From assembly GCF_038751955.1 (NCBI RefSeq), contig NZ_JBCEXH010000006.1, positions 32,294-96,293 on the forward strand: DNA of 64,000 bases. The letters are read 5' to 3'. This DNA is from Methanocalculus natronophilus (lineage in GTDB: Archaea; Halobacteriota; Methanomicrobia; Methanomicrobiales; Methanocorpusculaceae). A model generated the notes under the pieces. The model was not told the origin of the DNA, made no database searches, and saw only the letters and a program-made list of their open reading frames with translations. Shown piece by piece: positions 17,372 through 27,008 of this stretch (positions are counted from its first letter, which is position 1; the number at the start of each line of letters is the position of its first letter). The translations under genes were made by a program, and so were the position numbers.

Positions 17372-17961
17372 TCCAAATCCTGAAAAATAACCCTGGCCGG
17401 TGAGCCATCAATTCCCCTGAATGGCAGAGGCAGGGCGATCATCATATACATTCCTTCCGGAATCCCCTCAAGCTGCAGGAGTTCGATGATAAGAACACCT
17501 GCTGCGAGGAGTATCCTGTGAACCTCACCATCACCATCAGGCGCTTCTATGGAGGGAGCATCGGTTCCAACTGCCACAACCCCAAGCTCAACGAGCGTGC
17601 GGGCGTCATCAGGTGTCAGGTACCCGTATTCATCGGGGCGGTCAAAAGACCATCCCGAGTGGATAACAAGCCTGTATACACCAGGGGGAAGCTCCCCTCC
17701 GATACCAGCCTGAATCCTGCCGGGTGGCACCTGCTTCAGGAGACATGAGCCGATGCAGGCGTCTGGCGGAATCTGCTCAATCGACGCCCCACCGGGGAGA
17801 TAGTGGCGTGGTGCATCGATATGGGTGCCGGTATGGCTTCCCATCCTGATTTCTGAGACAGAAACACCATCCTTCTCCTCCATGGAGAAGGCAACCACGG
17901 GATCCCCCGGATAGCGGTAGAGTTCCTCTGAGATGATCCGGGTTGCATCATACAGCCTCAT
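17356..17961 (-). CDS. Cyclase family protein (kynurenine formamidase-like)
   Basis: A 201-residue metal-dependent hydrolase of the cyclase/KynB family. The diagnostic motif HTGTHIDAPRHY (43-54) supplies metal-binding His and Asp; DAPSIEAPDGDGEVHRILL carries the later conserved residues. Family members hydrolyse formyl-kynurenine or act on cyclic amides; the substrate here is not known, and no tryptophan catabolism genes are nearby. Start overlaps the end of pcm by four bases (ATGA), and it is followed by the unknown 205-residue gene. Confidence 0.85.
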   Translation of the reverse strand: MRLYDATRIISEELYRYPGDPVVAFSMEEKDGVSVSEIRMGSHTGTHIDAPRHYLPGGASIEQIPPDACIGSCLLKQVPPGRIQAGIGGELPPGVYRLVIHSGWSFDRPDEYGYLTPDDARTLVELGVVAVGTDAPSIEAPDGDGEVHRILLAAGVLIIELLQLEGIPEGMYMMIALPLPFRGIDGSPARVIFQDLECVIP

Positions 17962-18611
17962 CTCTCACTCCACCCGTACCTGCCGATCAGCGGGACGAAC
18001 CGGACCGGCTCAAATGATTCACGGAGATAATTCTCACCCTGCCGTCTGATACGGACGAGATACTGGATATCAGCATCACCAACAGGCGCAACAAGCCGTC
18101 CGCCCTCTGCCATCTGTGAGAGAAGGGGGGATGGAACCTCCGGGGTTGCAGCAGTGAGCAGGATGGCATTGTAGGGAGCACCGTCTGGAAACCCTGTTGT
18201 TCCGTCACCGATAATGACGCGGACACCGCTGATTCCAGCCTTCCTGAGGTTTTCCTCTGCGTTCTGTGCCACCGCCCCGATCCGCTCAATTGAGATGACT
18301 GCGCCTGCAAGTTTGGCAAGCAGCGCCGCCTGGTATCCACTACCGCACCCGATCTCAAGAACCAAATCATCTGGTTCCAGCTCCAGAAGTTCGGTCATCC
18401 GGGCAACGATATATGGCTGGGAGATCGTCTGGCCGTGGCCGATTGGGAGAGGACGGTCAAGATCCGCATCCTCTTCCATGCCGGAGGGGACAAAGAGATG
18501 GCGTTTTACCTCTTCCATGCATGAGAGAACCCGTTCGTCCTGTATCCCGCGACGCCTGATCTGGGTATCGACCATCGCCTTTCGCCGGAGTCCAAACGGG
18601 TCACTCATCAT
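17958..18611 (-). CDS. pcm: Protein-L-isoaspartate O-methyltransferase
   Basis: A 217-residue methyltransferase that repairs isoaspartyl residues in ageing proteins. It has the family start region (RRRGIQDERVLSCMEEVKRHLFVP), GHGQTISQPYIVARMTELL, the SAM-binding loop VLEIGCGSGYQAALLAKL and ILLTAATPEVPSPLLSQMAEGGRLVAPVG. The ATG overlaps the last base of the SufB gene (TGATG), showing coupling. Confidence 0.95.
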   Translation of the reverse strand: MMSDPFGLRRKAMVDTQIRRRGIQDERVLSCMEEVKRHLFVPSGMEEDADLDRPLPIGHGQTISQPYIVARMTELLELEPDDLVLEIGCGSGYQAALLAKLAGAVISIERIGAVAQNAEENLRKAGISGVRVIIGDGTTGFPDGAPYNAILLTAATPEVPSPLLSQMAEGGRLVAPVGDADIQYLVRIRRQGENYLRESFEPVRFVPLIGRYGWSER

Positions 18612-19711
18612 CAGAATCCTTTTTCAGCCGCATCAATGGCGGCGTCTATCTGTTTCTGGAGGGTTTCGGGGAGACCGCTGATACGGACATCCAAAAAGCC
18701 CCTGATAATGGTCGCAGTCGCCTCGTCCTCGGAGAGGCCACGTGCCATCAGGTACTCTATCTCATCACGTGCTATCTTGCCAACAGCTGCCTCATGCGAG
18801 AGCTCGCAGTCCACGACGCGGCCTTCGATCTCGGGGATTGCGTGTATCGTTCCATCTTTCAGGATTAAGGCGCGGCACTCGATATGGCCCTTTGTATCCT
18901 TCACTGATCCAAGGATGTGGCCGCGGGATATGATTGTTCCGCCGGTTGTGATCGCACGGGTGATCAGTTCAGCTGTCGCCCCTTTTGCAGAGAGGATGGC
19001 GCGGGAACCGGTGTCCAGGTACGAACCAGGGGTTGCCAGCATGATGCTGGAGAACCGGGCAACAGCACCTTCTCCCCGGAGTTCTGCTGTCGGATACATC
19101 TGGACCTTCTTTGCAGGCACCATGCAGACATAATTTGAGAGGAAGACGCCACGCTCTTCAACAATTGTCACACTGCGGGGGTAGACCTCGATCGATTCTC
19201 CCCAGGTATGGATCATGGTTGAGGTGACTTTGGCATCTTTTCCGACATAGATCTCGGTGACACCGTAGTGTGCCCCCTTCATCGTCTTCATCGAGCTTGC
19301 ACACCCGGCAATCAGGTGAAGCTCAGCACCCTCCTCCGCAATGATGATGTTATGGACATACTGGATGTCATCCTTTGCAAGGAAGAGGCATGTCTGGAGC
19401 GGGTAGACTGTCTGGCTGCCTTTTCGCGCAATCAGGACATAGCCTTTCGGCTCCCGTGCAGCAATATACTGTGTGATCTCATCTTTGTCACGCGGTACAG
19501 CCTTCCAGTAATAGTCCTCAAGCCACGCATACTTCTCAAGCGCTTCAGCAATCGGCAGAATCTCGATCCCTTTCGTGCCGGTTGATGCATGATGGATATG
19601 CCCGTCCACCTGGAGAAAACTCCCGGATCGGCCTTCCAGCGATTCTGTCTGAAGACCTGTTAGCTCGATCCGTTTCAGATCGTCGCTTTCGAGATCAGAA
19701 TACCCCTTCAT
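18611..19711 (-). CDS. sufB: SufB/SufD-type Fe-S assembly scaffold
   Basis: A 366-residue SufBD-family protein, the scaffold part of the SUF iron-sulfur cluster system. Beta-helix regions include LHLIAGCASSMKTMKGAHYGVTEIYVGKDAKVTSTMIHTWGE and the C-terminal block with CRALILKDGTIHAIPEIEG then CELSHEAAVGKIARDEIEYLMARGLSEDEA. The start is the ATG (19709-19711) overlapping the SufC stop as ATGA; an in-frame GTG lies 21 bases upstream inside sufC. As in many methanogens, the unit has only SufC and one SufB/D protein; the cysteine desulfurase SufS and SufU are absent here. Confidence 0.93.
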   Translation of the reverse strand: MKGYSDLESDDLKRIELTGLQTESLEGRSGSFLQVDGHIHHASTGTKGIEILPIAEALEKYAWLEDYYWKAVPRDKDEITQYIAAREPKGYVLIARKGSQTVYPLQTCLFLAKDDIQYVHNIIIAEEGAELHLIAGCASSMKTMKGAHYGVTEIYVGKDAKVTSTMIHTWGESIEVYPRSVTIVEERGVFLSNYVCMVPAKKVQMYPTAELRGEGAVARFSSIMLATPGSYLDTGSRAILSAKGATAELITRAITTGGTIISRGHILGSVKDTKGHIECRALILKDGTIHAIPEIEGRVVDCELSHEAAVGKIARDEIEYLMARGLSEDEATATIIRGFLDVRISGLPETLQKQIDAAIDAAEKGF

Positions 19712-20439
19712 AGTCTCTGGCATTCGATACACTCCTTATATCCTTTGCTCTGGATCATCTTGAGAATCTCCCGCGGGTTTCCATGGCATTTGAAGGTTCC
19801 GTCACACATCACATGCCCGATATCAGCGTCAATATAATCCAGAATATAGCCTGTATGGGTGATGATCAGCCCGCTCTTCTTCCTCTTGATGATATGCCTG
19901 TCCTTCTCGACAAGACCGGCGACGGTATCGCCAAGCAGGGCCATATTCTCAAGATCAACACCACTCTCGGGCTCGTCAAGCATCACGAAATCCGGCTGCT
20001 GTATCATCAGCTGCAACACCTCGCTCCGCTTGATCTCGCCTCCTGAGAATCCCTTGTTGATGTCACGTTCAAGGAACGTATCCATGTTCATTCTGCGGGC
20101 ATACGTATCGACACGGTCAGCATCGCCTTTTGAAGTGACAGAAAGCAGTTTTCCAAGCTTCAGTCCCGAGATGGTTGGCGGCCTCTGGAAGAGCAGGCCG
20201 ATGCCAAGTTTCGCACGTTCGTGGATTGGTATTCTGGTAATATCCTGCTCTTTAAAAAATATCGAGCCTTCGGTTACCTTTGATGTACCAAAACCCATGA
20301 TCGCCCTGAGGAGTGTCGTCTTCCCCGACCCGTTTGGCCCCATCAGGACATGTGTTTCACCCTCCCTGATGGTGAGGTTGATATCGTGAAGCACTTCCCT
20401 GCCTTCGACCTCAACATGAAGGTCCTCAATCTCCAGCAT
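19708..20439 (-). CDS. sufC: Fe-S assembly ATPase SufC
   Basis: A 243-residue ABC-type ATPase that drives the SufB scaffold. Walker A is GPNGSGKTTLL (35-45), the Q-loop is LLFQRPPTI, the signature is FSGGEIKRSEVLQL and Walker B is FVMLDEPESGVDLENM, all as in SufC. No membrane domain partner is present, consistent with SUF. It is the first gene of a six-gene minus-strand unit (sufC, sufB, pcm, cyclase, unknown, glmM onward). Confidence 0.96.
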   Translation of the reverse strand: MLEIEDLHVEVEGREVLHDINLTIREGETHVLMGPNGSGKTTLLRAIMGFGTSKVTEGSIFFKEQDITRIPIHERAKLGIGLLFQRPPTISGLKLGKLLSVTSKGDADRVDTYARRMNMDTFLERDINKGFSGGEIKRSEVLQLMIQQPDFVMLDEPESGVDLENMALLGDTVAGLVEKDRHIIKRKKSGLIITHTGYILDYIDADIGHVMCDGTFKCHGNPREILKMIQSKGYKECIECQRL

Positions 20440-20884
20440 AGAAAATCATGTAGTAATCAGCCCTGAGGATGTAAAAAGGCTTGTTTAGGAGAAGCGATCG
20501 ACCCTGTATACTGCGCTCAGGAATATCCTTAAAAACAACTCCATTTGGAGAACAAGAGAAGATATGAGGGGAAAGGTGATTTTTGTACCGGGCTTCACTT
20601 TCGCCCCCCGCCCGAAAGGGTATTCATACGTCTTTTCCAGATGATGTATTATGGCATCCAGAACATTTTGCTACCTCGCAGAGAGAGCCAGAGAGCATGC
20701 AGCAGCACTCCAGGAGACCTCCGGGAGATATGAACTGAGAGAACACCGGGGTAAATCCGGATCATCTGTACGCGACCAGGGCCGCGGTATAATCATCGCC
20801 TGAAAACGCAAGATGGCGGGTGGAGCCGCATCTTCCCCATATGCAGTCTTCCTCCTCCCGGCAGAACTCACCTGCCAGGCGCCA
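20440..20884. other. Intergenic region between suf and glucan units (445 bases)
   Basis: No recognisable gene. On minus, AGTATAC at about 20502-20509 could be a TATA element for sufC, giving a leader of roughly 40-60 bases; this is weak. On plus, a 50-codon ORF (20651-20803) is listed separately. A C- and G-rich palindromic patch lies around 20607-20622 (GCCCGAAAGGGT). Confidence 0.5.
20651..20803 (+). CDS. Possible small protein (50 residues), unsupported
   Basis: An ATG-started frame of 50 codons lying in the intergenic region, opposite in direction to both neighbours. The product is basic and would start MASRTFCYLAERAREHAAAL, with a helical Ala/Arg-rich front half and an Arg/Gly-rich tail ending in IIIA. 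The helical first half and GCA-rich codons resemble real genes of the window, but there is no ribosome site directly upstream and I recognise no family. It may be a chance frame. Confidence 0.2.
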   Translation: MASRTFCYLAERAREHAAALQETSGRYELREHRGKSGSSVRDQGRGIIIA

Positions 20885-23056
20885 TTACCCTGTTCTGCAG
20901 AGATTCTCCTCTGCACAGGCAACCATACGCGGATAATAGGTGTGGACATACTCCTTTACCATCCTGCGTGCCGAGAAGAGCGGTGGAATACTCTTCATCG
21001 ACTCTTTCATCATAGCGATCCACCCATGCGGGATCCCATTCATTGCCCGGTTATAGTAGAGCGGGGCAATCTCATCTTCCAGAAGGCGGTAGAGGGCCTG
21101 GGCATCATCCGCTGTCCGGTCGCCACGTCGTCCGCCGCCTCCAAACGCCCAGCCATTCCTCCCATTATAGCCCTCACACCACCAGCCATCAAGGATGCTG
21201 CAGTTTATGACGCCGTTCATAGCCGCCTTCATCCCACTCGTGCCAGAGGCTTCAAGCGGAGGGAGAGGCGTATTGAGCCAGAGATCAACGCCATGCACCA
21301 TGTACTGGGCGATCTGTTCTCCGTAATTCTCAATAACAGCAATCCTGCCTGCCATCTCCGGCCGCATTGCAAGCTGATAGATCCGCTGCAGAATCTTCTT
21401 TCCCTCTGTATCATCCGGATGCGCCTTCCCGGCAAAGATGATCTGGACGGGATGCCATGTATTATTCAGGATCTCTGCAAGCCTCTCGACATCATAGAGG
21501 AGGAGATCCGCGCGCTTATATGAAGAAAAACGCCTGGCAAACCCGATTGTGAGAACACTCGGGTTCAGCAGTGTTCCTTCAGCCACCAGGTTCTCAGGCT
21601 TTTCAAGCCCTTCAGCCCACTTTCTCCGTTTATACTCCCGTATCCTGTTGAAAAGCTTCATTTTCAGCCAGGTATGCTGCTTCCAGAGAACCTCATCCGG
21701 GATATCATCAACAACAGCCCATATCTCCGTATTATCATGTTTCTGCTGCCAGTGAGGGCATATACGGGCGAAATACGCATTCAGGAGCATCTCCATCCTG
21801 GGATTCAGCCAGGTCGGGAGATGCACCCCGTTTGTTATTGCATCTATTGGGATCTCGTCTTCCTGAAGTCCGGGCCAGCACCCGCTCCACATCCCCCGTG
21901 TCACCTCGGCATGCTTCTTTGAGACTGCATTATGATAATGTGAAAGACGGAGCGCTAAAGCTGTCATATTAAACCCGTTACCCGGATTATCCGGAGAACT
22001 GCCAAGGGCGAGAAAATCCTCACGTGTCATACCGAGTTTCGCGATGTAATGGCCAAGATGCTGTTCAACCAGGTCCGGGTCATAGATATCGTGACCTGCA
22101 GGAACCGGGGTATGCGTGGTGAAGACCGTCAGGCCGCGGATCTTTTCGAGGGCCTCACCGACTGGTATGCCTTCTTCCTCCACGTACTCCCGTGCAAGTT
22201 CGAGGAGTGCAAATGCAGAATGGCCTTCATTCAAATGAATGCCCGAGAAACGCACACCCAGTTGTTTTAGTATGTGACGGCCGCCGATCCCAAGAACGAT
22301 CTGCTGGAGGAGCCGCATCTTTCGGTTCCCGGTATAGAGATGGGAAGAGATGCCGCGGATATAGGGATCGTTCTCAGGAATATCAGTATCAAGCAGATAG
22401 AGTGGAACCCTTCCGACATCGACTCTCCAGACAGCCACTGAGACAGGCGGATCGATATCAGGGACCCCTATGACAAGATCCCTCCCCGACTCGTCACGCA
22501 GCCGCGTGATCGGGGCACAGTCACGGTTTACGGTGAGCGTTATCTCCTCCTGCCATCCGTCTGCGCGAATATGCTGGTGGAGGTACCCCCGTGAGTACAT
22601 AAAACCGATGCCGACAAGCGGGACATTCATATCAGAACATTCCTTCAGGTGATCACCTGCCAGGAAACCGAGGCCGCCTGCATAGAAGGGGAGTGAATGG
22701 TGCAGCCCGTACTCGGCTGAAAAATATGCAATGGTAAACGGTTTTTTATCATAGTGTTCACCAAACCACCCTCTCTTCTGCTTCATATAGGACCGGAGCC
22801 GTTTCAGTACCACATCATAGTCCCTGAGGTAGGCGGGATTTTCACTCGCAGCCTCGAGGTAGCGGTACGGTATCTCCCGAAGCATCCGGACAGGATTATG
22901 GTTGCTCTCCCGCCATGCCTCCTGGTTGATCTGTTTAAAGAGCATCCGTGCCTCGGGATGCCAGCTCCACCAGAGATTATAGGCAAGTTCCTCAAGTCCG
23001 ACAAGCCGTTTGGGCAGTCTCATATGATTATCCCGAACGTGATCCCCGCTGGTCAT
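20885..23056 (-). CDS. glgP: Alpha-glucan phosphorylase (GT35)
   Basis: A 723-residue PLP enzyme releasing glucose-1-phosphate from glycogen-type glucans. It belongs to the short archaeal/Thermotoga group with an N-terminal DUF3417 region (LVGLEELAYNLWWSWHPEA). Motifs include FSAEYGLHHSLPFYAGGLGFLAGDHLK, HLNEGHSAFALLEL, THTPVPAGHD and the PLP-lysine loop EASGTSGMKAAMNG. The start ATG (23056) has AGGT upstream. Last gene of the glucan cassette, 50 bases after malQ. Confidence 0.95.
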   Translation of the reverse strand: MTSGDHVRDNHMRLPKRLVGLEELAYNLWWSWHPEARMLFKQINQEAWRESNHNPVRMLREIPYRYLEAASENPAYLRDYDVVLKRLRSYMKQKRGWFGEHYDKKPFTIAYFSAEYGLHHSLPFYAGGLGFLAGDHLKECSDMNVPLVGIGFMYSRGYLHQHIRADGWQEEITLTVNRDCAPITRLRDESGRDLVIGVPDIDPPVSVAVWRVDVGRVPLYLLDTDIPENDPYIRGISSHLYTGNRKMRLLQQIVLGIGGRHILKQLGVRFSGIHLNEGHSAFALLELAREYVEEEGIPVGEALEKIRGLTVFTTHTPVPAGHDIYDPDLVEQHLGHYIAKLGMTREDFLALGSSPDNPGNGFNMTALALRLSHYHNAVSKKHAEVTRGMWSGCWPGLQEDEIPIDAITNGVHLPTWLNPRMEMLLNAYFARICPHWQQKHDNTEIWAVVDDIPDEVLWKQHTWLKMKLFNRIREYKRRKWAEGLEKPENLVAEGTLLNPSVLTIGFARRFSSYKRADLLLYDVERLAEILNNTWHPVQIIFAGKAHPDDTEGKKILQRIYQLAMRPEMAGRIAVIENYGEQIAQYMVHGVDLWLNTPLPPLEASGTSGMKAAMNGVINCSILDGWWCEGYNGRNGWAFGGGGRRGDRTADDAQALYRLLEDEIAPLYYNRAMNGIPHGWIAMMKESMKSIPPLFSARRMVKEYVHTYYPRMVACAEENLCRTG

Positions 23057-23106
23057 CGATGACCTATTGAACCATACTGATACTTAAGGAACGCGTATCA
23101 GGGGAA

Positions 23107-24597
23107 TCATCGTGCCCGGCCATATGTTTCAGTAGCCTGGCAAAGTGAGCTTGTGATCCCGATTGTGCACCACCCTGCGGGAAGGCGCCATCTCCAGTTC
23201 CCTGCCTCTGTCCCGGGCCTGTTCATGCGTGCTTCTGATCCACAATTCAGCAGATCCCAGACCGGCACAACCGCGTGCCTCGCAACAGAAGAGAAGGCCA
23301 TTCTGAGCAGTACATCTGCGATATCATCAGCTGAAACCTCCCTGCCCAGGTAGCGGCGAAGGCAGGTCCGTTCACGCCTGGTGGCATCATCAAGAAACCA
23401 GCCCCTGGCCGGAGGGTTGTCGTGGGTGCCGGTGTAGATGTATGCATTCTGCGGATGGTTATGCGGAAGATGAGGATTCTCTGCATCTCCGGAGAAGGCA
23501 AACTGGAGCACCCGCATCCCCGGTATGCCAGCTTTCTGCATCAGATCCGTTACTGAATCATCAATTACCCCGAGATCTTCTGCAACCAGGCAGGCATCCG
23601 GGAAATGGCGATCTATGGCAGAAAGGAGCGTTTCCCCAGGCCCTTCCATCCACCGGCCCTTTCGTGCGGTCCTATATTCCGCCGGGATTGCCCAGAAGGC
23701 TGCAAGACCGCGGAAGTGATCGATCCGAAGCCGGTCATAGAGGGAGAGGGCACGCCCGATTCTCGAGAGCCACCATGTGAATCCTTCTTCTTCATGCTGA
23801 TCCCAGCGATACAGGGGATTGCCCCACCGCTGCCCGGTGGAGCTGAAATAGTCGGGTGGGACACCGGCAACCTCAGATGGAAGACCACGTGCATTGAGCT
23901 CGAAGAGATGGGGATGTGCCCATACATCGGCACTGTCATGGGTGGTATAGATCGGCAGATCCCCAAACAGCTCAATACCATGAGACGATGCATGGGAGCG
24001 GAGCGCCTCCCACTGGCGCATAAACAGCCACTGTTCCACCCAAATGGTGTGGATTCGGGCAGCATTCCGACTGGCTGCCCCGGATAGTGCATCCGGATCC
24101 CGGTCCCGGAGAGCCGGATCCCATGCTGTCCAGGGAGCATTGCCGTGATCTTCTTTCAGCACCCGGAACAGTGCATAATCAAAGAGCCATCCGGACTCTT
24201 CCTGGATAAATGTCTCAAGGTCATCACAAAAACCTGCTGCAGGCAATCGTTTAACCACAGAGTCCATGAGTTTGTCCCGTATGGCACCGGCTCTCGCATA
24301 CTGTACGGGTCCGATCGGTTGCCTGGCTGCCTGGCATTCTGCTTTTGTAATCAGGCCGTCCTCAGCAAGAAGATCAGGACTGATCAAAAGACGGTTTCCG
24401 GCAAACGAGGAGTCCGCATAGTAGGGAGAGCCGTCAGCGCCTGCCGGGTTCAGGGGCAGGATCTGCCAGATCCGCTGGCGGGCCTGCGCGAGAAAATCAA
24501 TGAACTCAACTGCAGCAGGACCGAAATCACCGATGCCATGGTCTGAGGGGAGAGACGATACCGGACAGAGAATACCGCTTTCACGCGATCCGGTCAT
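23107..24597 (-). CDS. malQ: 4-alpha-glucanotransferase (GH77)
   Basis: A 496-residue amylomaltase that disproportionates maltodextrins and supplies longer chains to the phosphorylase. It starts MTGSRESGILCPVSSLPSDHGIGDFG, the family N-terminus. Catalytic residues: the nucleophile Asp in LRIDHFRG, the acid Glu in LVAEDLGVI, and the stabilising Asp in TGTHDNP. The ATG overlaps the TGA of the upstream GH57 gene as ATGA and has GGTGAGG as ribosome site, which fixes the start. Confidence 0.95.
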   Translation of the reverse strand: MTGSRESGILCPVSSLPSDHGIGDFGPAAVEFIDFLAQARQRIWQILPLNPAGADGSPYYADSSFAGNRLLISPDLLAEDGLITKAECQAARQPIGPVQYARAGAIRDKLMDSVVKRLPAAGFCDDLETFIQEESGWLFDYALFRVLKEDHGNAPWTAWDPALRDRDPDALSGAASRNAARIHTIWVEQWLFMRQWEALRSHASSHGIELFGDLPIYTTHDSADVWAHPHLFELNARGLPSEVAGVPPDYFSSTGQRWGNPLYRWDQHEEEGFTWWLSRIGRALSLYDRLRIDHFRGLAAFWAIPAEYRTARKGRWMEGPGETLLSAIDRHFPDACLVAEDLGVIDDSVTDLMQKAGIPGMRVLQFAFSGDAENPHLPHNHPQNAYIYTGTHDNPPARGWFLDDATRRERTCLRRYLGREVSADDIADVLLRMAFSSVARHAVVPVWDLLNCGSEARMNRPGTEAGNWRWRLPAGWCTIGITSSLCQATETYGRAR

Positions 24598-27008
24598 AAC
24601 CTCACCCCGAGGAAGGCTCCGACAGCCTCGTACTGTTCGATCAAGGACCGGCACATCTCCGGGAGCGGGAGGGAGTCGCCGGGTGCCGGATCAAAGGCAT
24701 CTCTCAGCTGGATAAATGCATTCTGCGCCTCCCAGAGAGGCGGGTCAAGAGATAGTTCGGTTATTGCATCGATAAGCGCGATAATTGATCCGGTGATGGA
24801 GGCGTTCTCGGGATCTTTTAGCAGATCCCGGATCAGGTCCCTGAGCCTGTTGCCTGCCAGATAGGAGAGCTGCGTCTTGTCTGGTGAGATGGAAAACCGC
24901 TGCATTGCATCAACACACTCTGCTATACCGATAGGATCAGGACGGTCATGGCCAAGTTCCGTGATCAGATCCCTGTTGAGGATGTGTCCAACAGGAACCG
25001 CTATTGCCTCCGGGATTGGCATATCCAGCAGGTGCATCGCCTCCATGAGTGGAAGGTATGTCCGGTAGATATCCTGGAACGAATCCTCTATCGATCTGAT
25101 ACTGGTTTTTAGAATGAGCCTGACAACCCTGCGTGCCTCGTCTCTGAGGAGATCCGTTCCCCTCAGACATCCATCTCCAAACCAGCCAGCCAGTTCCCTG
25201 TAGAGAGTCTTTGAGTCCGGATCCCAGAAGGCGGCAAATAGAGCATCGCGGATCTCCTGGAGATGCTGATCACCAGCATACGGCACAACCCCGGCTATGA
25301 GGTCAGGGCCGCCGGGGTACACCGCTGCATAGCTGAAATCCTTTGATTCGCAGGTTACCAGAGACTGGATACCGGCTTTGCCAACAGCAATCCGCCTCAC
25401 CCCCTCCTGCTCCCTCTCTTCAGAACAGCGGGTCACCTGGTAGATGTCATGGCGGCTTGTTGCAGGATAGGAACAGAAGAGTGATGTCAGGGCATACTGG
25501 CCGCATACCTTCCTCAAATCCGTCCTATACGGGACAACGAGCCTCTGCCAGACCGTTGCACCATCTGACAAGCCGGGCCTGTTGGACCGGGCTTTCCCAA
25601 GAATCTGAAGAAAATCCTCTTCAGGATCGTCGCCGCCGGTCAACCGGCAGAGCTGCATGGCCCGGGCAGCATACCACATCACCTGTACAGCCTCAATTCC
25701 CGAAATATCATCGAAAAACCAGCCACAGCTGGTATACATCAGCATCAGGTTCCGCTGCATCTCAAGGAGTTCAAGCGCATTGACATGCTCGTCACGGGTT
25801 AAGGGATGATCTGCATGCTTCTTTAGGAATGCATCCTGCACCTCCCTGCTTCTCTCATTGATAACCCTGATATAGTCATCACGGGCAGCCCAGGGGTCAG
25901 CAAAGATGGCAGAGCCTGCATGCTCAAAATGCACTGCACCACGATCACGCAGGAGATCAAAGGCTGCACGGAGATACCCTCTCCATGCAAGCGACCAGTC
26001 AGGATGTGCACCGGTGGAACAGGTGCACCCACCTTTCCACCGGGAGAGGGCGTGGGGACAGCTCCATGCAGTATTTTCATGGATCTCGATCTCCATTACC
26101 GGGGGATGATCAGCAAGATATTCGCCATAGACCGTACGTCTCACACCTTCGCTCTCAAGCCTTGAGAGGCAGTATGCAAGTGCCATCTCCCCGAACCGGT
26201 AATGGTGTCCATAGGTCTCCCCGTCAATGGCAAAATGGACGAGCTGATCTGTTGGGCGATCATCAAATGCACTTCTCAGGTGGTCAGCAAACCAGTGGCC
26301 ATCCCTGAGCAGGTTGCCGAATGCAACCTTATGGGCGATCCCGTCATTATTGACAAAAACTGCCATATCCTGGCCGTTGCCTGTATCCACCCGATAGGGA
26401 ATCGTTGGATCCAGCCAGCCGCCGGGCAGATCCATCCAGTCACCATCTTCGCCGGACCTGACCCGGCGAACCTGGTGCGGCTCGAGGATGACAAACCCGA
26501 TCCCCTCGTCAGCCATGATCCCAAGTGTCTCACGATCAACGGCGAGTTCCGGGAGCCACATCCCTTCCGGCTCCCTCCCAAACCGGTGATGGAAATCCTC
26601 AATACCCCACCTGACCTGGGTTTTTTTATCCCTGAGCGTCGCAAGCGGCATGATCATATGGTTATAGCACTGGGCTATCGCCGGACCATGACCTTTGAAA
26701 TGGCCTGAACCGATCCGATCGGCCTCAATGAGAGCAAGATACACAGTCGGGTTCTTGTCTTCGAGCCAGGAGAGAAGTGTCGGTCCGGCATTGAAACTGA
26801 TCATCGAGTAATTGTTTACCACGCTCGTGATCAGGCCGTCTTCATCGAGAATCCTCGCAGCGGAGTTTGGTGCATAGCATTCGGCGGTGATCCGTTCGTT
26901 CCAGTCATGGAAGGGGTACGCGGAATCCTGCACCTCTATCCGCTCAAACCAGGGATTTTCCCGGGGAGGCTGGTAAAAATGGCCATGGATACAGATGAAA
27001 CGGCTCAT
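24594..27008 (-). CDS. GH57 family glycoside hydrolase with DUF3536
   Basis: A large 804-residue protein. Residues about 1-330 form a GH57 barrel starting RFICIHGHFYQPPRENPW; the nucleophile region is EGMWLPELAVD and the acid region FAIDGETYGHHYRFGEM, both with expected acidic residues. A C-terminal region of about 400 residues matches the DUF3536 family by architecture. Activity in this subfamily is not firmly known: amylase, amylopullulanase or 4-alpha-glucanotransferase are possible. The ATG overlaps the glgB stop (ATGA); the in-frame upstream extension lies within glgB and lacks a family sequence. Its place between branching enzyme and malQ indicates glucan remodelling or degradation. Confidence 0.85.
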   Translation of the reverse strand: MSRFICIHGHFYQPPRENPWFERIEVQDSAYPFHDWNERITAECYAPNSAARILDEDGLITSVVNNYSMISFNAGPTLLSWLEDKNPTVYLALIEADRIGSGHFKGHGPAIAQCYNHMIMPLATLRDKKTQVRWGIEDFHHRFGREPEGMWLPELAVDRETLGIMADEGIGFVILEPHQVRRVRSGEDGDWMDLPGGWLDPTIPYRVDTGNGQDMAVFVNNDGIAHKVAFGNLLRDGHWFADHLRSAFDDRPTDQLVHFAIDGETYGHHYRFGEMALAYCLSRLESEGVRRTVYGEYLADHPPVMEIEIHENTAWSCPHALSRWKGGCTCSTGAHPDWSLAWRGYLRAAFDLLRDRGAVHFEHAGSAIFADPWAARDDYIRVINERSREVQDAFLKKHADHPLTRDEHVNALELLEMQRNLMLMYTSCGWFFDDISGIEAVQVMWYAARAMQLCRLTGGDDPEEDFLQILGKARSNRPGLSDGATVWQRLVVPYRTDLRKVCGQYALTSLFCSYPATSRHDIYQVTRCSEEREQEGVRRIAVGKAGIQSLVTCESKDFSYAAVYPGGPDLIAGVVPYAGDQHLQEIRDALFAAFWDPDSKTLYRELAGWFGDGCLRGTDLLRDEARRVVRLILKTSIRSIEDSFQDIYRTYLPLMEAMHLLDMPIPEAIAVPVGHILNRDLITELGHDRPDPIGIAECVDAMQRFSISPDKTQLSYLAGNRLRDLIRDLLKDPENASITGSIIALIDAITELSLDPPLWEAQNAFIQLRDAFDPAPGDSLPLPEMCRSLIEQYEAVGAFLGVRL

